Source of the DNA: Datisca glomerata
Taxonomy: Eukaryota; Streptophyta; Magnoliopsida; Cucurbitales; Datiscaceae
Direction: 5' to 3'
NCBI GenBank assembly: GCA_003255025.1
Contig: QANY01005609.1
Span: 853,152 to 917,151 of the forward strand
Length of the DNA: 64,000 bases
This document shows positions 45,920-57,000 of this stretch, piece by piece. The notes beneath the pieces are model-generated. The model made no database searches and was not told the origin of the DNA. It saw only the letters and a list, made by a program, of their open reading frames with translations. Position 1 is the first letter of the stretch; each line of letters opens with the position of its first letter. The position numbers were made by a program, and so were the translations under genes.

Positions 45920-47981
45920 TCTCTATCTCTCCCTCTCTCTCTCGCATTTTGGAATCTCTAAGTGCAGTCATGATCAGGGATAAGCTTTCAATTAGTTCCA
46001 TCCTCGTCTTCGTCTCGATGCGATTTGCAATCAGTTAGAATCTTGTTCGATTTTGTTAAAATTTATTTATGGTTTTCTCTAAGTTCGTAGGTTATGTTTG
46101 ATTTGAGGTAACTATTTAGCTTTGTTCGATATAGCTAAGCTTTTCATTTTGGGCTCTAAGCCTGCGATTCTATGTGTTGGTCAGTCACCGTCGTGGGTTT
46201 CACGGTCTCTCATTGTCTGTCAGATTCTGTGTTGAGCTCTTCACCATCTGGACAGGATAATAAAACTTATTTCATTGTCACGTAAGTTAAGCTCATTAAT
46301 GGTGAGTATCTCATTTCTCAATTTGCCTCCTTATTTCCCTATGATGGTTGTGTTTGTAATTTTAGGAACTTCTAAATCAGCAAACTATGGATTACATGAG
46401 CTTCAAGCTTGTGATTTTCAGTGAGAGTGGAACTGGTATGACTTTGTTTTCCTTTGTTTCACCTAGTGCTTGGTTAATCGAAAAAAATGGGGAAGGAAAA
46501 TAATCGAGCTTTCTGTTTCACCTAGAGTATTTTAAAGGAAGATTCTATCCCCTCTACTTTAGTACCTTTCCCCACGGAAGCAAATTATCCGAATTGCACA
46601 ATACATTATTGTTTAATTCTAAACACAGCCGGGCCTTTCAGAAGGAGCCCTAGCTGTAAAGAATATGCTCAATAATAGGCAATATCTTTTTAGCATTTCC
46701 CCTTAACTCTATAGATGCCCTTTTCTACTTTGAAATTTGACTAATTTCTTCAAAATTGGAGAAAATTCTTAGCTTATGATGGAAATTGTGGAGTATGAGA
46801 CTATTAGGTGCTTATATTCTATGGGTAATGCTTGATGCATGGGCTTCATATAAGATACTTTATTCTCAAATCTAAAGTCAATATTTCAGGAAGGACCTAC
46901 AGTTTCAGAGGTAATAATGTTGGGTACATATTTGTTGTTCACTCTCTCTGCAGATTCATATCATACACTATTTAACCTGATATTTTTTTACCGCATAAAA
47001 TTTTCATGTTTAGAATCTCTACTCTTAAACTTCTGGACTACATCATTCTCAGGGAAGTGTAGTACCGTTGTTGTTCAATCTTACAAAAGTTATCATCGAA
47101 TTGACACATTTGTTTAAGTTAGTTTTAGTTGTAGTTATGTGTCATGTCAGCTAGTGCATCTTTTTTTCTTATTTATACATTTTGTGTGAACCAGTACCAG
47201 GTGATGTGTAACAGTGTTACAACAATAACAATGCTATTGCTGTATGTTTGGGTGTATTGTGTAAGATCTTGGCTCTTTTAAGTTGGTTTATTGGTTTTAA
47301 GCTAATTGAATTTACTGATACTGCCTTGACATGGTATTCCGCATTACTCTAGGGGATTTTAGATAATTGAGACGAATTTTAGGTGAACTGCTAGATCTTT
47401 GTGAGATGTCTTTTCTAGGGGGATTTTAGATAATTGAGACGAATTTTAGGACCTTTAGGTAAACAGACATTCAAATCAATTAGAAGTTCAATTTAGCTAT
47501 TTTTCAAGGACACGATTCACCATATAAAATTTTTGCAATCAGTAGGCAATTATGAACACTCACCATTGTTACTACTAAAAGATCGGTTAGGATTGACTTC
47601 CTTATGTTTATTGAAGGTCCTTGATTGGTTTGAGGACTTGAGAACTTATGGTTTGAGAGCTTGAGAATTTGATTAAGGAAGAAAAGAGCTATGGATAAAT
47701 TCAATTAGTCTTTTTGAAATTCCCTTTGTTTGGGATGACATCATAAGAATTCTAGACCTAGTGCATCATAAGGTGAACAAAACCTTGATTGAAGTTGCAC
47801 CTGCCTGACATTTATTTAGACTACACACTGAATAAGTTTTAATGCTCTTACTCTTCTTTAGATGTGCAATTCAAGACTTTGACGTAAAGTTGCACCTTTG
47901 TGATTGAAGTTGCAACTGCATGGCACTTATCTGTTGTCTTGTCTCTTTTTTTGACAAACTTTGCTCATATGTTTGAAATCT
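45918..47981 (+). other. Outer CACTA cargo, leader- and intron-like DNA
   Basis: CTCTCT-rich sequence is followed by T-rich, gene-leader-like DNA. Possible small exons: 46,366-46,435 after ATTTTAG, and GAAGGACCTACAGTTTCAGAG at 46,891 between TATTTCAG and GTAAT. Another TTCTCAG acceptor lies at about 47,053. ATTTTAGATAATTGAGACGAATTTTAGG occurs twice (about 47,355 and 47,420). The host gene is not recognised. Probably captured non-coding and short exon sequence. Confidence 0.3.
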
Positions 47982-49193
47982 CACTACAAAAAATATATCA
48001 TTCTACAAGAGACATAGATCCCCATGAAACGTAATCCACAATGATCATGCGCCGCTTGTGACAACCCCTCATATTAGAAGTTCACGTTTTTCGCTAGGCG
48101 TAACGCCTCCTGTGAAGACCCCCGTGGTATCTTGCTTTTTACAGGATTTTTCGACTTCTTTAAAACGTTGTTTAATGAGGTTCTATGACTCCTGTTACTT
48201 TTATTCAACAGGATTTTTTAATTCTAGTGAATTAATATTCATAAGTACTTTCTATCATATAAAGTGAGATACGATAAAGTTCAAAATATTCATGTTAAAC
48301 ACTTTCAAAAGGATAATTTTAAATAGCATAAAGAACATCAATATAATAATGGACAACATTAAGATTTAATCATTTCAACAAAGTTTTACATTATTTATTT
48401 GATCTTCTTACAAATAAATTTAACTTAAAAACTAACTAACTTATCATTATACTATATAAACAACTGTTGTTCCAATAAATGAAAAATATAAAAATATTTG
48501 CACAAAATCATGTAAGTTAACCTAAAAAATATAATTTTATTCTTCAAATTCGAGAAGTCCTTACAACAGTTCCTAAGAGTTGCAGATACCTACAAACGAG
48601 CAATCATCAATATCATATACTTATATGCTTAGTAAAGAGTACCATATACTTTTCAATGAATAAACAAGTAGAATATAGTTCTCCATAATATTGAGAAAGT
48701 ACAGAACAAGTAATAAAGCAAATGACCACATTCTTAGTAAAAGATGAAAAAATAACTCACAATTAAAAAGGAACAAAACACAGATCGACTTTTTGAATAG
48801 ACGTGAAATAAACATCTATAGAGCTACTAAAACTAATACAAGATACAAGTGATATCTGGACAACAACGTAAAATATTACTGATAGAATCATATCTTTAAT
48901 GATAACAGTTCTTAATATCCCAAAAAGTTGAAAAAAGTACCATAACTATACAAAAATAAATTCTGCATTTAGGAAAGGTAAATTTAGGTTAGAGGATAAT
49001 AATTGCACTATTCTTACAAATCTTGTATTTTGAACATAGTTCTGACAATTGAGAAGATACAAGTTATAAAAACTAGTAAGAGATCTATTAAAGGCTACAA
49101 TCAAAACTTAAAGAAGTGTGGCTCTAAAGCAATGGAAGAGTCATCTTTATTACGCCTTTCAGGACAATGAATCTAGAAATTCCAATTAAATTA

Positions 49194-49415
49194 CTATCAA
49201 CATATCATACGATTCCTGACGGAGCATGCTTTTTTTTATACTTAACACTAAATGAGTACGCCAAATTTTTAAGGCAAACAAAGTTAAGGAGGAATTTTCC
49301 ATATCATCTCAAACTTTAGTCAAATTCATCCAAACATAGTGCCTCGTTAGCACAATCCTTTACTACCACATTTTTCATTAACAAAAGCTAATTTTAAGTA
49401 TAATTAAACTTACAT
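49194..49415 (-). mobile_element. ~220-bp insertion unique to HisRS copy 2
   Basis: Aligning copy 2 with copy 1 (22,810-22,850) shows an extra ~220 bp here. Copy 1 reads CTTTTCTAATTTTATTGGAG across the site. In copy 2 TAAT borders both sides of the insertion. No terminal inverted repeats were seen, so the type is unknown (short SINE/MITE-like or capture). Confidence 0.65.
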
Positions 49416-50183
49416 ATTAGAAAAGATTACACAATTTATAAATGCCACTTTATGTCCAAGACTCATAAAAGCAACAAAAGTCATATTATATCACCTGGAG
49501 GTGAATGTTTGTGTCATATTGGCTCTTTAAAGCATAATCGTTGAAAATTGAGGCCATTGATGGAACGGTTTCTGTAAAATGAATCCTTAAGGTAAATCTC
49601 CCATGAGCAGGAAGCATTTTTACCGGGCAATAATTGGATACTAAAATGAAAAGTAAACTCATTTACTTTTCCCTAATGCACATTAACCTTAAGTTGAAAA
49701 ACCTTTACTCGTCTCGTCTTTGGTCGAGCTTTTCTAAGCCAAAATTTATCATCTCTACCTCCATTAACCTTAAGTTGAAAAACTTGCAAAACCATAACAA
49801 TACTAACTACCAAGGCATATAGAACCAAAAACTCAGCAAGAACAGTTTAGAAATGAAAACAAAGAAGAAAAAGTTGCATTAGGCGATGAAGCAGTTGTGT
49901 TATGCTTAAGAGAGAAGCAATACATAACCAAAAGATGACAAATTAGAAAAAAAAAATTCCATACAGAACCATAAACGAAATAACAAATATAGAGTTACCA
50001 AGTCTTTTCCTATTACCTCTTTGCCTCAGATTTCATATGGGTTAAAGATATACAACCAATCATATTTCAGACATAGAAAACTCATCAAGAAAACTTTAGA
50101 ATTAAACATAACACTACCAAGGCATACAGAACCCAGAACTAATTAGCTATGTGAATTAAGTGTACCATCAGTTATCCCTTCCA

Positions 50184-51378
50184 TCATTTATGTTCTATAA
50201 TAACAAAAACTCTCTCAATTCCAAGGCTAACACCAACTACAGGGACCTGCTTTGAGTCGAACATTCCTATAAAAGGTTATCATAGCGTCCACCAGCTACA
50301 GTTGAACCAACCTGCAAATATAGATTATTTGTTCAAACTTTTTTTTGATAAGAAAATATATATTATTTGTTCAAACTACACTGAAAAAAGACAAAATACA
50401 CACACAAACACGTATTTCCGTTTATATGTCAATGCAACAGCAAGATCTTACTCAGTTCTCAAATACAGATAATAGATTCTCAATTTCTCATTGTACTTAT
50501 ACTTTATGGATGGTTTTACACTGATTAGTTACCAATTTCTCACTATATTAATACTCGGTTTTCAATGATTACTATCAATATTATTAGTAATCTTACAATT
50601 ACATCTTTTAACAATAATTTTTTTACTGATTAATACATTAACAAACATCTAATAATATTGGCCTATCACAAAGTTAAAGACTAAAGAATTTACAACTACA
50701 AACAAAAGGAGCATAAAGTATAATACAGTATAAACACGCCCATCCAGTACCAGTATCTCATCTAAGTTCCTAGATATCATTCAATTAAAAAAGAAACACT
50801 TGTGATCGGTTGAAGTTTATTCATATAAGGCTTTTAGCGAAGCATTAACAGAACCATTGCATCAAATAACTCATAAGCTATTATGACAAGACATCAAACT
50901 ACATTCTTTCTCATTCTCAAAGTTAAATCCATTTTCAATTCCTGTAACCACGCCTGCTCTAAAAATGTTGGCGGTTATCCCATAGAAACCTTAATCCCCT
51001 CCAACAATTGTTAAACGGAAACCTCAAGATATACATCTCTGGAAATGGTTACCAAGTCAAAATTACAGTTCTTCAAATTTCTTTTTTTCCCCTTAATTCT
51101 GTAGTGAAGCTCAAGAACCGTCAATGGACATTACTACGAGTATACAACAGTAAAAGACGCCTAAATAAAGTTCATTAAATAAATAGAAATCTACCTGAGT
51201 GCCTCCTTTGAAAACAGCTTCATAAATCACCCCAGTATAATAATCAAGACCTCTTGCAAGGCTCAAGTCAAACACACTTTGTCAATGCACTTTGACTTTT
51301 CGAGAGCGTTAAACATAATCTCCAGGTCACTCAATGCATCAGCAGATCCCTTATTTTCCAAAAACTTGCTGCCCTCTT
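50184..51378 (-). pseudogene. Histidyl-tRNA synthetase two-exon fragment (copy 2)
   Basis: Exon a (about 51,378-51,195) encodes GSKFLENKGSADALSDLEIM, LEKSKCIDKV, then FDLSLARGLDYYTGVIYEAV and FKGGTQ. Exon b (50,311-50,184) encodes VGSTVAGGRYDNL, then [15 protein letters not shown] and a TGA stop. These contain the histidine-specific LARGLDYYTG motif and class II motif 3 (G-x-x-x-G-x-x-R). The intron between them (GTAGAT...TTTGCAG, about 880 bp) is retained. Lesions: a 1-bp loss between CIDKV and FDLSL, and a 2-bp gain after YDNL. The stop just after motif 3 is shared with copy 1. The catalytic N-terminal half (motifs 1 and 2) and the anticodon-binding domain are absent. Confidence 0.94.
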
Positions 51379-51399
51379 GTTAAGCAACTATGGAATCCA

Positions 51400-51623
51400 T
51401 TGTCGCTTTTTTCCTGTGGACTGTACCTTCCAGGTGGGAAATATAAGACACGATCAAAATATTTCAAGGTCATGAGGGAGTGAAGAATACAAAATGAGAA
51501 AATTGACACAAGTGGAAAATATAAGACACGGTCAGGAACCTGTCCATCAACATGATAGCGCCAGTTGCTTTCCTCAACGACATCAATGGCCGTATCAATT
51601 ATTGGGGCAAATGATGTTGGACC
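51400..51623 (-). pseudogene. RGLG/copine-type vWA domain fragment
   Basis: The reading frame gives GPTSFAPIIDTAIDVVEES, then RYHVDGQV and, after a divergent stretch, GRYSPQEKS. Plant RGLG ubiquitin ligases and BON-type copines have G-P-T-S-F-A-P-x-I-x-x-A-I-x-I-V-E, Q-Y-H-V-L-V-I-I-A-D-G-Q-V and a later L-S-P-Q-E in their copine/vWA domain. Here the L-V-I-I-A strand between H-V and D-G-Q-V is deleted, and a phrase RVLYFP occurs twice around an internal ~90-bp duplication. It lies immediately upstream of the HisRS exon on the same strand, with no spacer that looks like an intergenic region, so two captured genes are fused here. Non-functional. Confidence 0.65.
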
Positions 51624-51849
51624 TATGTAACAAAGAGAAGATATTACCACAAATGATGTTTATTGGGTCAAAGAAATAGTGTCGGCCTGCGTAAGCATGA
51701 GTAAATAGAAAATCTTTTGAGAATGTCTGCAGCAAAGTCGAATTAATGTTTTCCAATAACAATATAACTACATATCCAAAGAAAACACTTTGAAAGAATC
51801 ATTCTTATACTAATTTAATGTTTATACGTAAAGAGAGAGAATAAAAATT

Positions 51850-51880
51850 CACTACAAGAAATATGATATTCTACAAGTAT
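51850..51880 (+). mobile_element. Internal CACTA family 1 terminus
   Basis: CACTACAAGAAATATGATATT followed by CTACAAG is as good a terminus as the outer two and lies inside the inner element, in the same orientation as its 47,982 end. It is preceded by ATT, which does not match the TCT after 54,145. Confidence 0.8.
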
Positions 51881-53308
51881 AATATGAAAAAAAATTATCG
51901 TGTGTTTCCCTTTCCCACTCCTCAAAATACACCATTTTAGTAGCAAATTAACTCCTTCCTCTCTCTCTCTTTGACAACGACAGTCCAACTCCTATAAAGA
52001 ATATTGTTATCACTCTCAAACATGATTGCTCTCTCTCTCACACTCTCTTTTCCTCTAACCTCTCTCTCATTCACACTCTCTTTTTCTCTAACCTTTCTTT
52101 CGATCCCACCCTTCTATGTCAACCCAATGACTCAACAGCCAAAATTCACAAAAGATAAATAATGATGGCAACAAAACCTAACCCTAAACTAACTAGTCAC
52201 CATATAAAGAAGCAGTAATAGACCCACAACATCAGGACCTACAAAGAAAAAGAAATGATGAGGAAAAGAAAAAAAGATAAAAGAAGGAAGAGATATTTAC
52301 TCGAAATCAAACCATTGTCCTTAGCACCAGAAATTAGAACAAAGATAATTGTTCGTATAGAAACAAGTTAAGAACGGAAACAAATCGCTCAAAATCATGT
52401 GCTTTTCAAATAGACATTGAGGGAGATTGAATATTATTGGGTATCAATTCATATCATAATATATTAAAATACAAGAAAAAATTAGTTTTACACATCAACA
52501 GGCAAAACAACACTTCGGAAAATCCATTAGGCCACAGGGGATCTAGAGAATGTATTCCCCACAACCCAAATCAATCTTCGTTCTTCAAGGCATAAAACCA
52601 CCTCAACTTAATTTAGATACGTATTTCTGATTATGGAAGTACCTAATTTCTAAAGTCGAAAATGAAGAATAAGATCTCCAACAATCATGGTACATGGAGA
52701 CAACGCAAACTCTGTTTTCTCTCTGCAGTGTAACACACTCAGCAAATAAATGACTTAGAATATAATTGCATCTATTACTCCTAAAAATGGGGAAAACCTC
52801 ATTATTCGACTGCAAATTATTAATTTGTAGGCATGGAAAGGATGGAAAAAAATGATACAGACAATTAAAGAGTTCCAATAAAAATAATTCTAAGAAGTAC
52901 ACACTTGCAAGTTCCTAATACTAGGTGCTGTCATCTCCACAGTTTACCAAACATAAAGAGTTGCATATTCAGAATACGCATAAAGTACCAAGAAAATCCA
53001 GCTTATAAAATGATAGCCAAACTAGAAACTGGAGCACAAGTCATCATGCAATAAGAATAGAAAACGCTGGATTTCCCACATAACAGAAAAAATTTCTCCA
53101 AAAATTATAATCAATACCGCAAAAAAAAAAAGAATTTCTAGAAACTTAGGTGGTGTGTTTGTGAGTGTTTGTGTGTGTGAGAGAGAGAGGGGGGGGCCTT
53201 ACCTGAGAAGCTTGAGCCTAGGGTATGCTTATGGCTAGTTAGAGACGAAGAGATTCGAGGCATATGTCAAATGATCTAAAAGAGAGTCCAATCCAGAAGG
53301 AAGCGAAC
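51881..53308 (-). other. Spacer in inner CACTA, intron-like
   Basis: AT-rich DNA with CTCTCT patches at 51,960 and 52,030. It separates GLB3 exon 1 from the RGLG piece. It begins (minus strand) with the GLB3 donor GTTCGCTT. No further GLB3 exon or other protein was recognised. Confidence 0.35.
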
Positions 53309-53445
53309 CTATTATAGAAGTTGGTAGAGAGATTAACGAAGGTCTGGAGCCCCAGCTTCTCAAATAGGGTAGCATCTTCAATGGTGAATGCATCTTCCCG
53401 CTTCACTCCGCTCCATTGAGAGGCTTTCTATTGCAGACTCTGCAT
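53309..53445 (-). pseudogene. GLB3: Class 3 truncated (2-on-2) hemoglobin exon 1
   Basis: The minus-strand ATG at 53,445 opens MQSLQ, a TAG stop in place of the usual Gln codon, then [24 protein letters not shown] and [14 protein letters not shown], before a donor-like AG/GTTCG. This is the N-terminal exon of plant class 3 truncated hemoglobin: M-Q-S-L-Q-x-K-A-S-x-W-S-G-V, then D-A-F-x-I-D/E and [17 protein letters not shown]. The heme-binding helices lie in later exons, which are missing. The nonsense codon at residue 6 is the only obvious lesion in the exon. About 200 bp of leader-like DNA precede it in the element. Confidence 0.9.
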
Positions 53446-54145
53446 CTCTCCTTCTGCGTTTGTGGTGACTTGAACTCTAAAAATTCAGAAAGAATTTGAG
53501 AGTGTAAAAATCTCACAGATCCACCATCGTCGTCAAGCAACAACCAAAGCTTGACAGCTTGAGAACCATTGCCACTCATCCATATCTCCTTAGACGAATC
53601 AGACACAGAGATAATTTTTACAAAATCAGATGAGAGAGAGACCTTATCTGAGAAGCTTGAGGCTAGGATGTAAATTCTTCCTCATCTTGTACAAAACGTG
53701 CATGCCAACTCTCTTCTACATGAATTCAGTGAACTTATTATACATTATCTTTCTATCTGTCTCTGTTCTATGATGACTATTCAATTACGAGTCAAGGCAA
53801 GGGTCAGCTTGATACTGAGAGAGACGAGGGGAGGGTCAGACTGAGAGAGACGGAGGCTAGGGTTTGCTTTCCCTCTTGGCTTCCCTTTGTCTAAAAGTTA
53901 GAAATAACCAAATGAGAGAGACTATACGAATTTTACTCGCGTTGAGCGTGAATAGAATTTTCATGCCCACGTTTTTTTATCAAGTCTCACTCCTCTAAAT
54001 TCTCACTTACGCCTTCTTCTCTTTTTGCTTTTTAACAAGAATTTTTTTACGTGATTCATAAAAAATCTTATTGTTTGTAGTTTTCTACATGAGGAGACAA
54101 AAAACCCTGTACTTAAAACTTGTAGAATGCATATTTGTTGTAGTG
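53446..54145 (-). other. GLB3-side flank and subterminal region of inner CACTA
   Basis: The first ~200 bp read open upstream of the GLB3 ATG (MSGNGSQAVKLWLLLDDDGG) without a stop before it, but I recognise no protein. 53,160-53,240 and 53,620-53,670 share a GAGAGAGA..CTTA(C/T)CTGAGAAGCTTGAG(C/G)CTAGG phrase, a ~470-bp spaced direct duplication. The last 140 bp form the subterminal region. Confidence 0.4.
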
Positions 54146-54148
54146 TCT

Positions 54149-55539
54149 TAAGTCAAAATTTGCCCATTTTTCAGCTTCCTGCCAATGATTTTTTTCTAAT
54201 GCACTGGTTGAATGTAATATCTCCACTATGACCATTTATTTATTTGAAAAAGTTCACCTCATAAACTGAAGTAAGTTGATTTGGTCACCAATTAATGGAT
54301 ATACTTTGAAGCTTTGTGATTATCAAGTAAGCTTCAAATTGGAGTTAAATGATTCACTTCAATATTTCTTTATTATCCTCTTACTTTTTCCAGGGGCACT
54401 TAGCTTGTGCTCATAAAAGAAAAGTTCACCTCATAAAAGAATAGTCATTGTTTGATTAAGTTTGCATCTGTTTTCCATAGTTGATGTGAAGAAAATGGAT
54501 GTCAGTCACATGAAAGAGGCTACATCTGGGCACATGCATTGAAACATTAGAGTTTTGTCCCAGCCAAAGGTAAACTGCCCATTAATAGTGTTTGATAAAT
54601 TACTTGATCTAAAAGTTCCCATTGTACTTCAATTTCTACTCTTTTCATGCATGATAATGTATTTTTTCAATTGTTCGATTCCAATCTTCTTTACTTTGTA
54701 TATATTTTAAATCTTCACGATTCACGATTGTTTGATGTTATTCCAGGATTCATCATTTGGCTTCGTTCCTCATCTCTTATTCCCTTTTCATTAAGCTGAG
54801 TATAGTTACAATCCTTCTTCACAGCACTGAAGGCATTTTCACTTAAAAAGATGCCCTATGGAACTTATGTAATGTCAGAGCAAGTGGATTTTTTTTGTTC
54901 TACTTTGTAAAAGATTTACCTACCAACTTGATTGTTTGAATTGTGTCTTTATAATGTTTAATGCAATTCAATTCTACTCTTACACAGCACATGGTGTGAT
55001 TCATTTCTCTACAGGAAGGAAGTAGCTAGTTTCCAAGTATTACTAATATTGGCAACTTATTAAGGAATATGTAGAGTATTTAATAGGTGCCACCTATACT
55101 GACTACACTAAAGAATATAGAGTACATCTACTTGTTGATCTAAAGCATATATACTACTTGAATTGTTAAGCTTAATCATCTTTCCCATGCAAGTGTTCTA
55201 AATGCTAAAAAGACATGCGAATAATTGTAGGTGTATGTAATTTGTATTTAAATTCTACATATTTATATGTATCATTGTGGAAGGCTTTGGATTACTTTCT
55301 CTGCCTTCCTTTTCTAGTTACAGTTCTTAACGTTTGGACTTCCTATTTTTATAGGGTCTCATGTGTTGAGGAACTTTCTAGAATTAAATTTTAACCCAAT
55401 CTTTCATATAAATTTTCAGTCTAGACCAAAACAGAAAAGACAAAAAAGCGTCATTGAAAAATGTCATGGGAAGGTAATTTAATAAAAACGGTCATCGAAA
55501 GGCTTTTTTGCCTTTCCATGACAGTTTTTTAAAAAATTT
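54149..55539. other. Outer CACTA cargo, right part
   Basis: No recognised gene. An open phrase at about 54,484 (VDVKKMDVSHMKEATSGHMH) follows a CATAG and may be an exon remnant. Otherwise AT-rich. CGTCATTG/GTCATCG motifs typical of the family 2 subterminal region start at 55,450. Confidence 0.3.
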
Positions 55540-55771
55540 GACGGCAACTATATGCTTTTTGCAGCGACTAAGCTGACAGGGACTCCCCGTCATCTAACTA
55601 CTTTTCGTGGTACCTACGATGACGTGGATTCCCCGTCATTGTCCCCCTTATAATGACGGATTTTTGTAAATGACTAAAGATGGCAGTCCGGTAGATAACG
55701 GTCGGTCAGCCATTAATATAAGGTTATAATGATGAGTTTTACATGTCATCTAACCCCCTTTTCTAATAGTG

Positions 55772-57000
55772 CATAGACAACGACAAAAAATAATGCTCCC
55801 GCTAACAAAACCAATCCCATGCAATCCCGAACAATAATTCCAACGCCCGTAACTCTCAACGAACATGAAGCATCAACATTCATTTTCAGAGCTGCTTCCT
55901 CTGGTCTTGACCATTTAGCAGCTGGAGCATCCAAAGCACTTCAATTTCTAAGACACCGTGAGTAAGAATTGGGCCATTCTTGAAGGAAAATCTCAGCCTT
56001 ACTTATTATCTCTTCTTCCACCATGTCGATGCCCCTATGGATCCACGAATTTCTAGAAAACTATATGAACCAACAAATACATCCAGCCAGAGCTATATAT
56101 TGCTTATGGACATTGAAAAAATTCACCTCAAACGCATGTAAAGGGTCCACATAGTCTTTAAACTCAAAACTCCCCTCATCCCCCCATCCCCTCGTCCCCC
56201 CGTTTAGTGTACTAGCATCTCTTCTCCACACCCCCTTTTATACGGGGGCACCAAAATAAGGAATACACAATGGTTTCCAACCTCCAAGAAAAAGGAAAGA
56301 ATCTCCTACTACTAATCCATCTCTTTGCCAAATTAAAGAAAAAAGGCAGAATGTTTTTTTATGCCTCCCAAAGGAAAACCTTTACTTTCGGAGGAATGTG
56401 GAGGTTCCACATTTTATTCCACAACTGTAAAAGGCCCTTAGAGTTGCACCAAAACCACTCTTCCTTTTTAAGAGCCACCCTATAGCCACTTTTGATAGTA
56501 AATTCTCCATTAGCATCAAAATCTCATATCAATTTGTCTCTATGATTCAACCCATAAAGCGTGATAGATGTAATCTGCCTTGCGTCCTCCTCATCAAACA
56601 AGTTCTCTAGATGGGGTTTTATCCATCTATTACCTTCAATTAGCTTTACCACTTTTTGATTAGGATCAATCGACATTTTCATATAAGTTTAAAGGAATGG
56701 GGTTCGGGTATCCAAGCATAAAAAGCTATTTTAATATTAACTCCATTCCTCACACACCACCTAATCATTCCTTCAAAATATCCGTTCCCATAATATGCTC
56801 ATCTATACCACAAAAACATCACCTTTACATTTGGCTTCAAGAAAAGAGTCATAAAAATATTTCCCTTTAAATACCTTGTTCATCAAAGTGGAGCGGTTTT
56901 GGATAATTTGCCAGCCTTTCTTAGCCAGTAATGCTTGATTAAAACAGCCTATATCTCTAATCACATCCCTCCTTCTGATTTAGGTTTACACAAAGTCTTC
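55772..57000 (-). pseudogene. LINE RNase H and zf-RVT region
   Basis: Minus strand, from the right: LYGLNHRDKLI, then W(N)KMWNLHIPPKVKVFLWEA (the zf-RVT motif W-x-x-L-W-x-x-x-I-P-P-K-V-K-x-F-L-W) near 56,390, and KMNVDASCSLRVTGVGIIVRDCMG (given here in part: NVDASCSL, GVGIIVRD) near 55,850, the start of RNase H. Many stops. The RNase H domain continues at 45,444 on the other side of the CACTA nest. Confidence 0.85.

Larger units (their letters stand above)
47982..54145 (-). mobile_element. Inner Pack-CACTA element (family 1), TSD TCT
   Basis: One end CACTACAAAAAATATATCATT is preceded by TCT (47,979-47,981). The other end, GCATATTTGTTGTAGTG, is followed by TCT (54,146-54,148). The termini are inverted repeats over about 28 bp. 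Length is 6,164 bp. No transposase is visible. Instead it carries minus-strand pieces of three unrelated host genes, in the order GLB3 exon 1 (53,309-53,445), RGLG/copine vWA (51,400-51,623) and HisRS two exons (50,184-51,378). Gene pieces retain introns, so capture was at DNA level. The 47,982-48,580 end is shared with the family 1 termini at 1,595-2,165 and 26,000-26,334. Confidence 0.92.
45445..55771. mobile_element. Outer CACTA element (family 2), TSD CAT, interrupted
   Basis: The left end CACTACTATAAAAATGGG is preceded by CAT (45,442-45,444). The right end TTTTCTAATAGTG is followed by CAT (55,772-55,774), a correct 3-bp CACTA target duplication. The first 230 bp contain at least seven TGACA/TGTCA motifs (ATGACACC, CATGTCATAG, ACTGTCATTA, GATGACAGACATGTC). 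The right 230 bp contain matching GTCATC/GATGAC motifs and align with 9,870-10,112. Without the inner insertion the element is about 4.16 kb. I saw no transposase. It sits in a LINE RNase H region. Confidence 0.88.
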
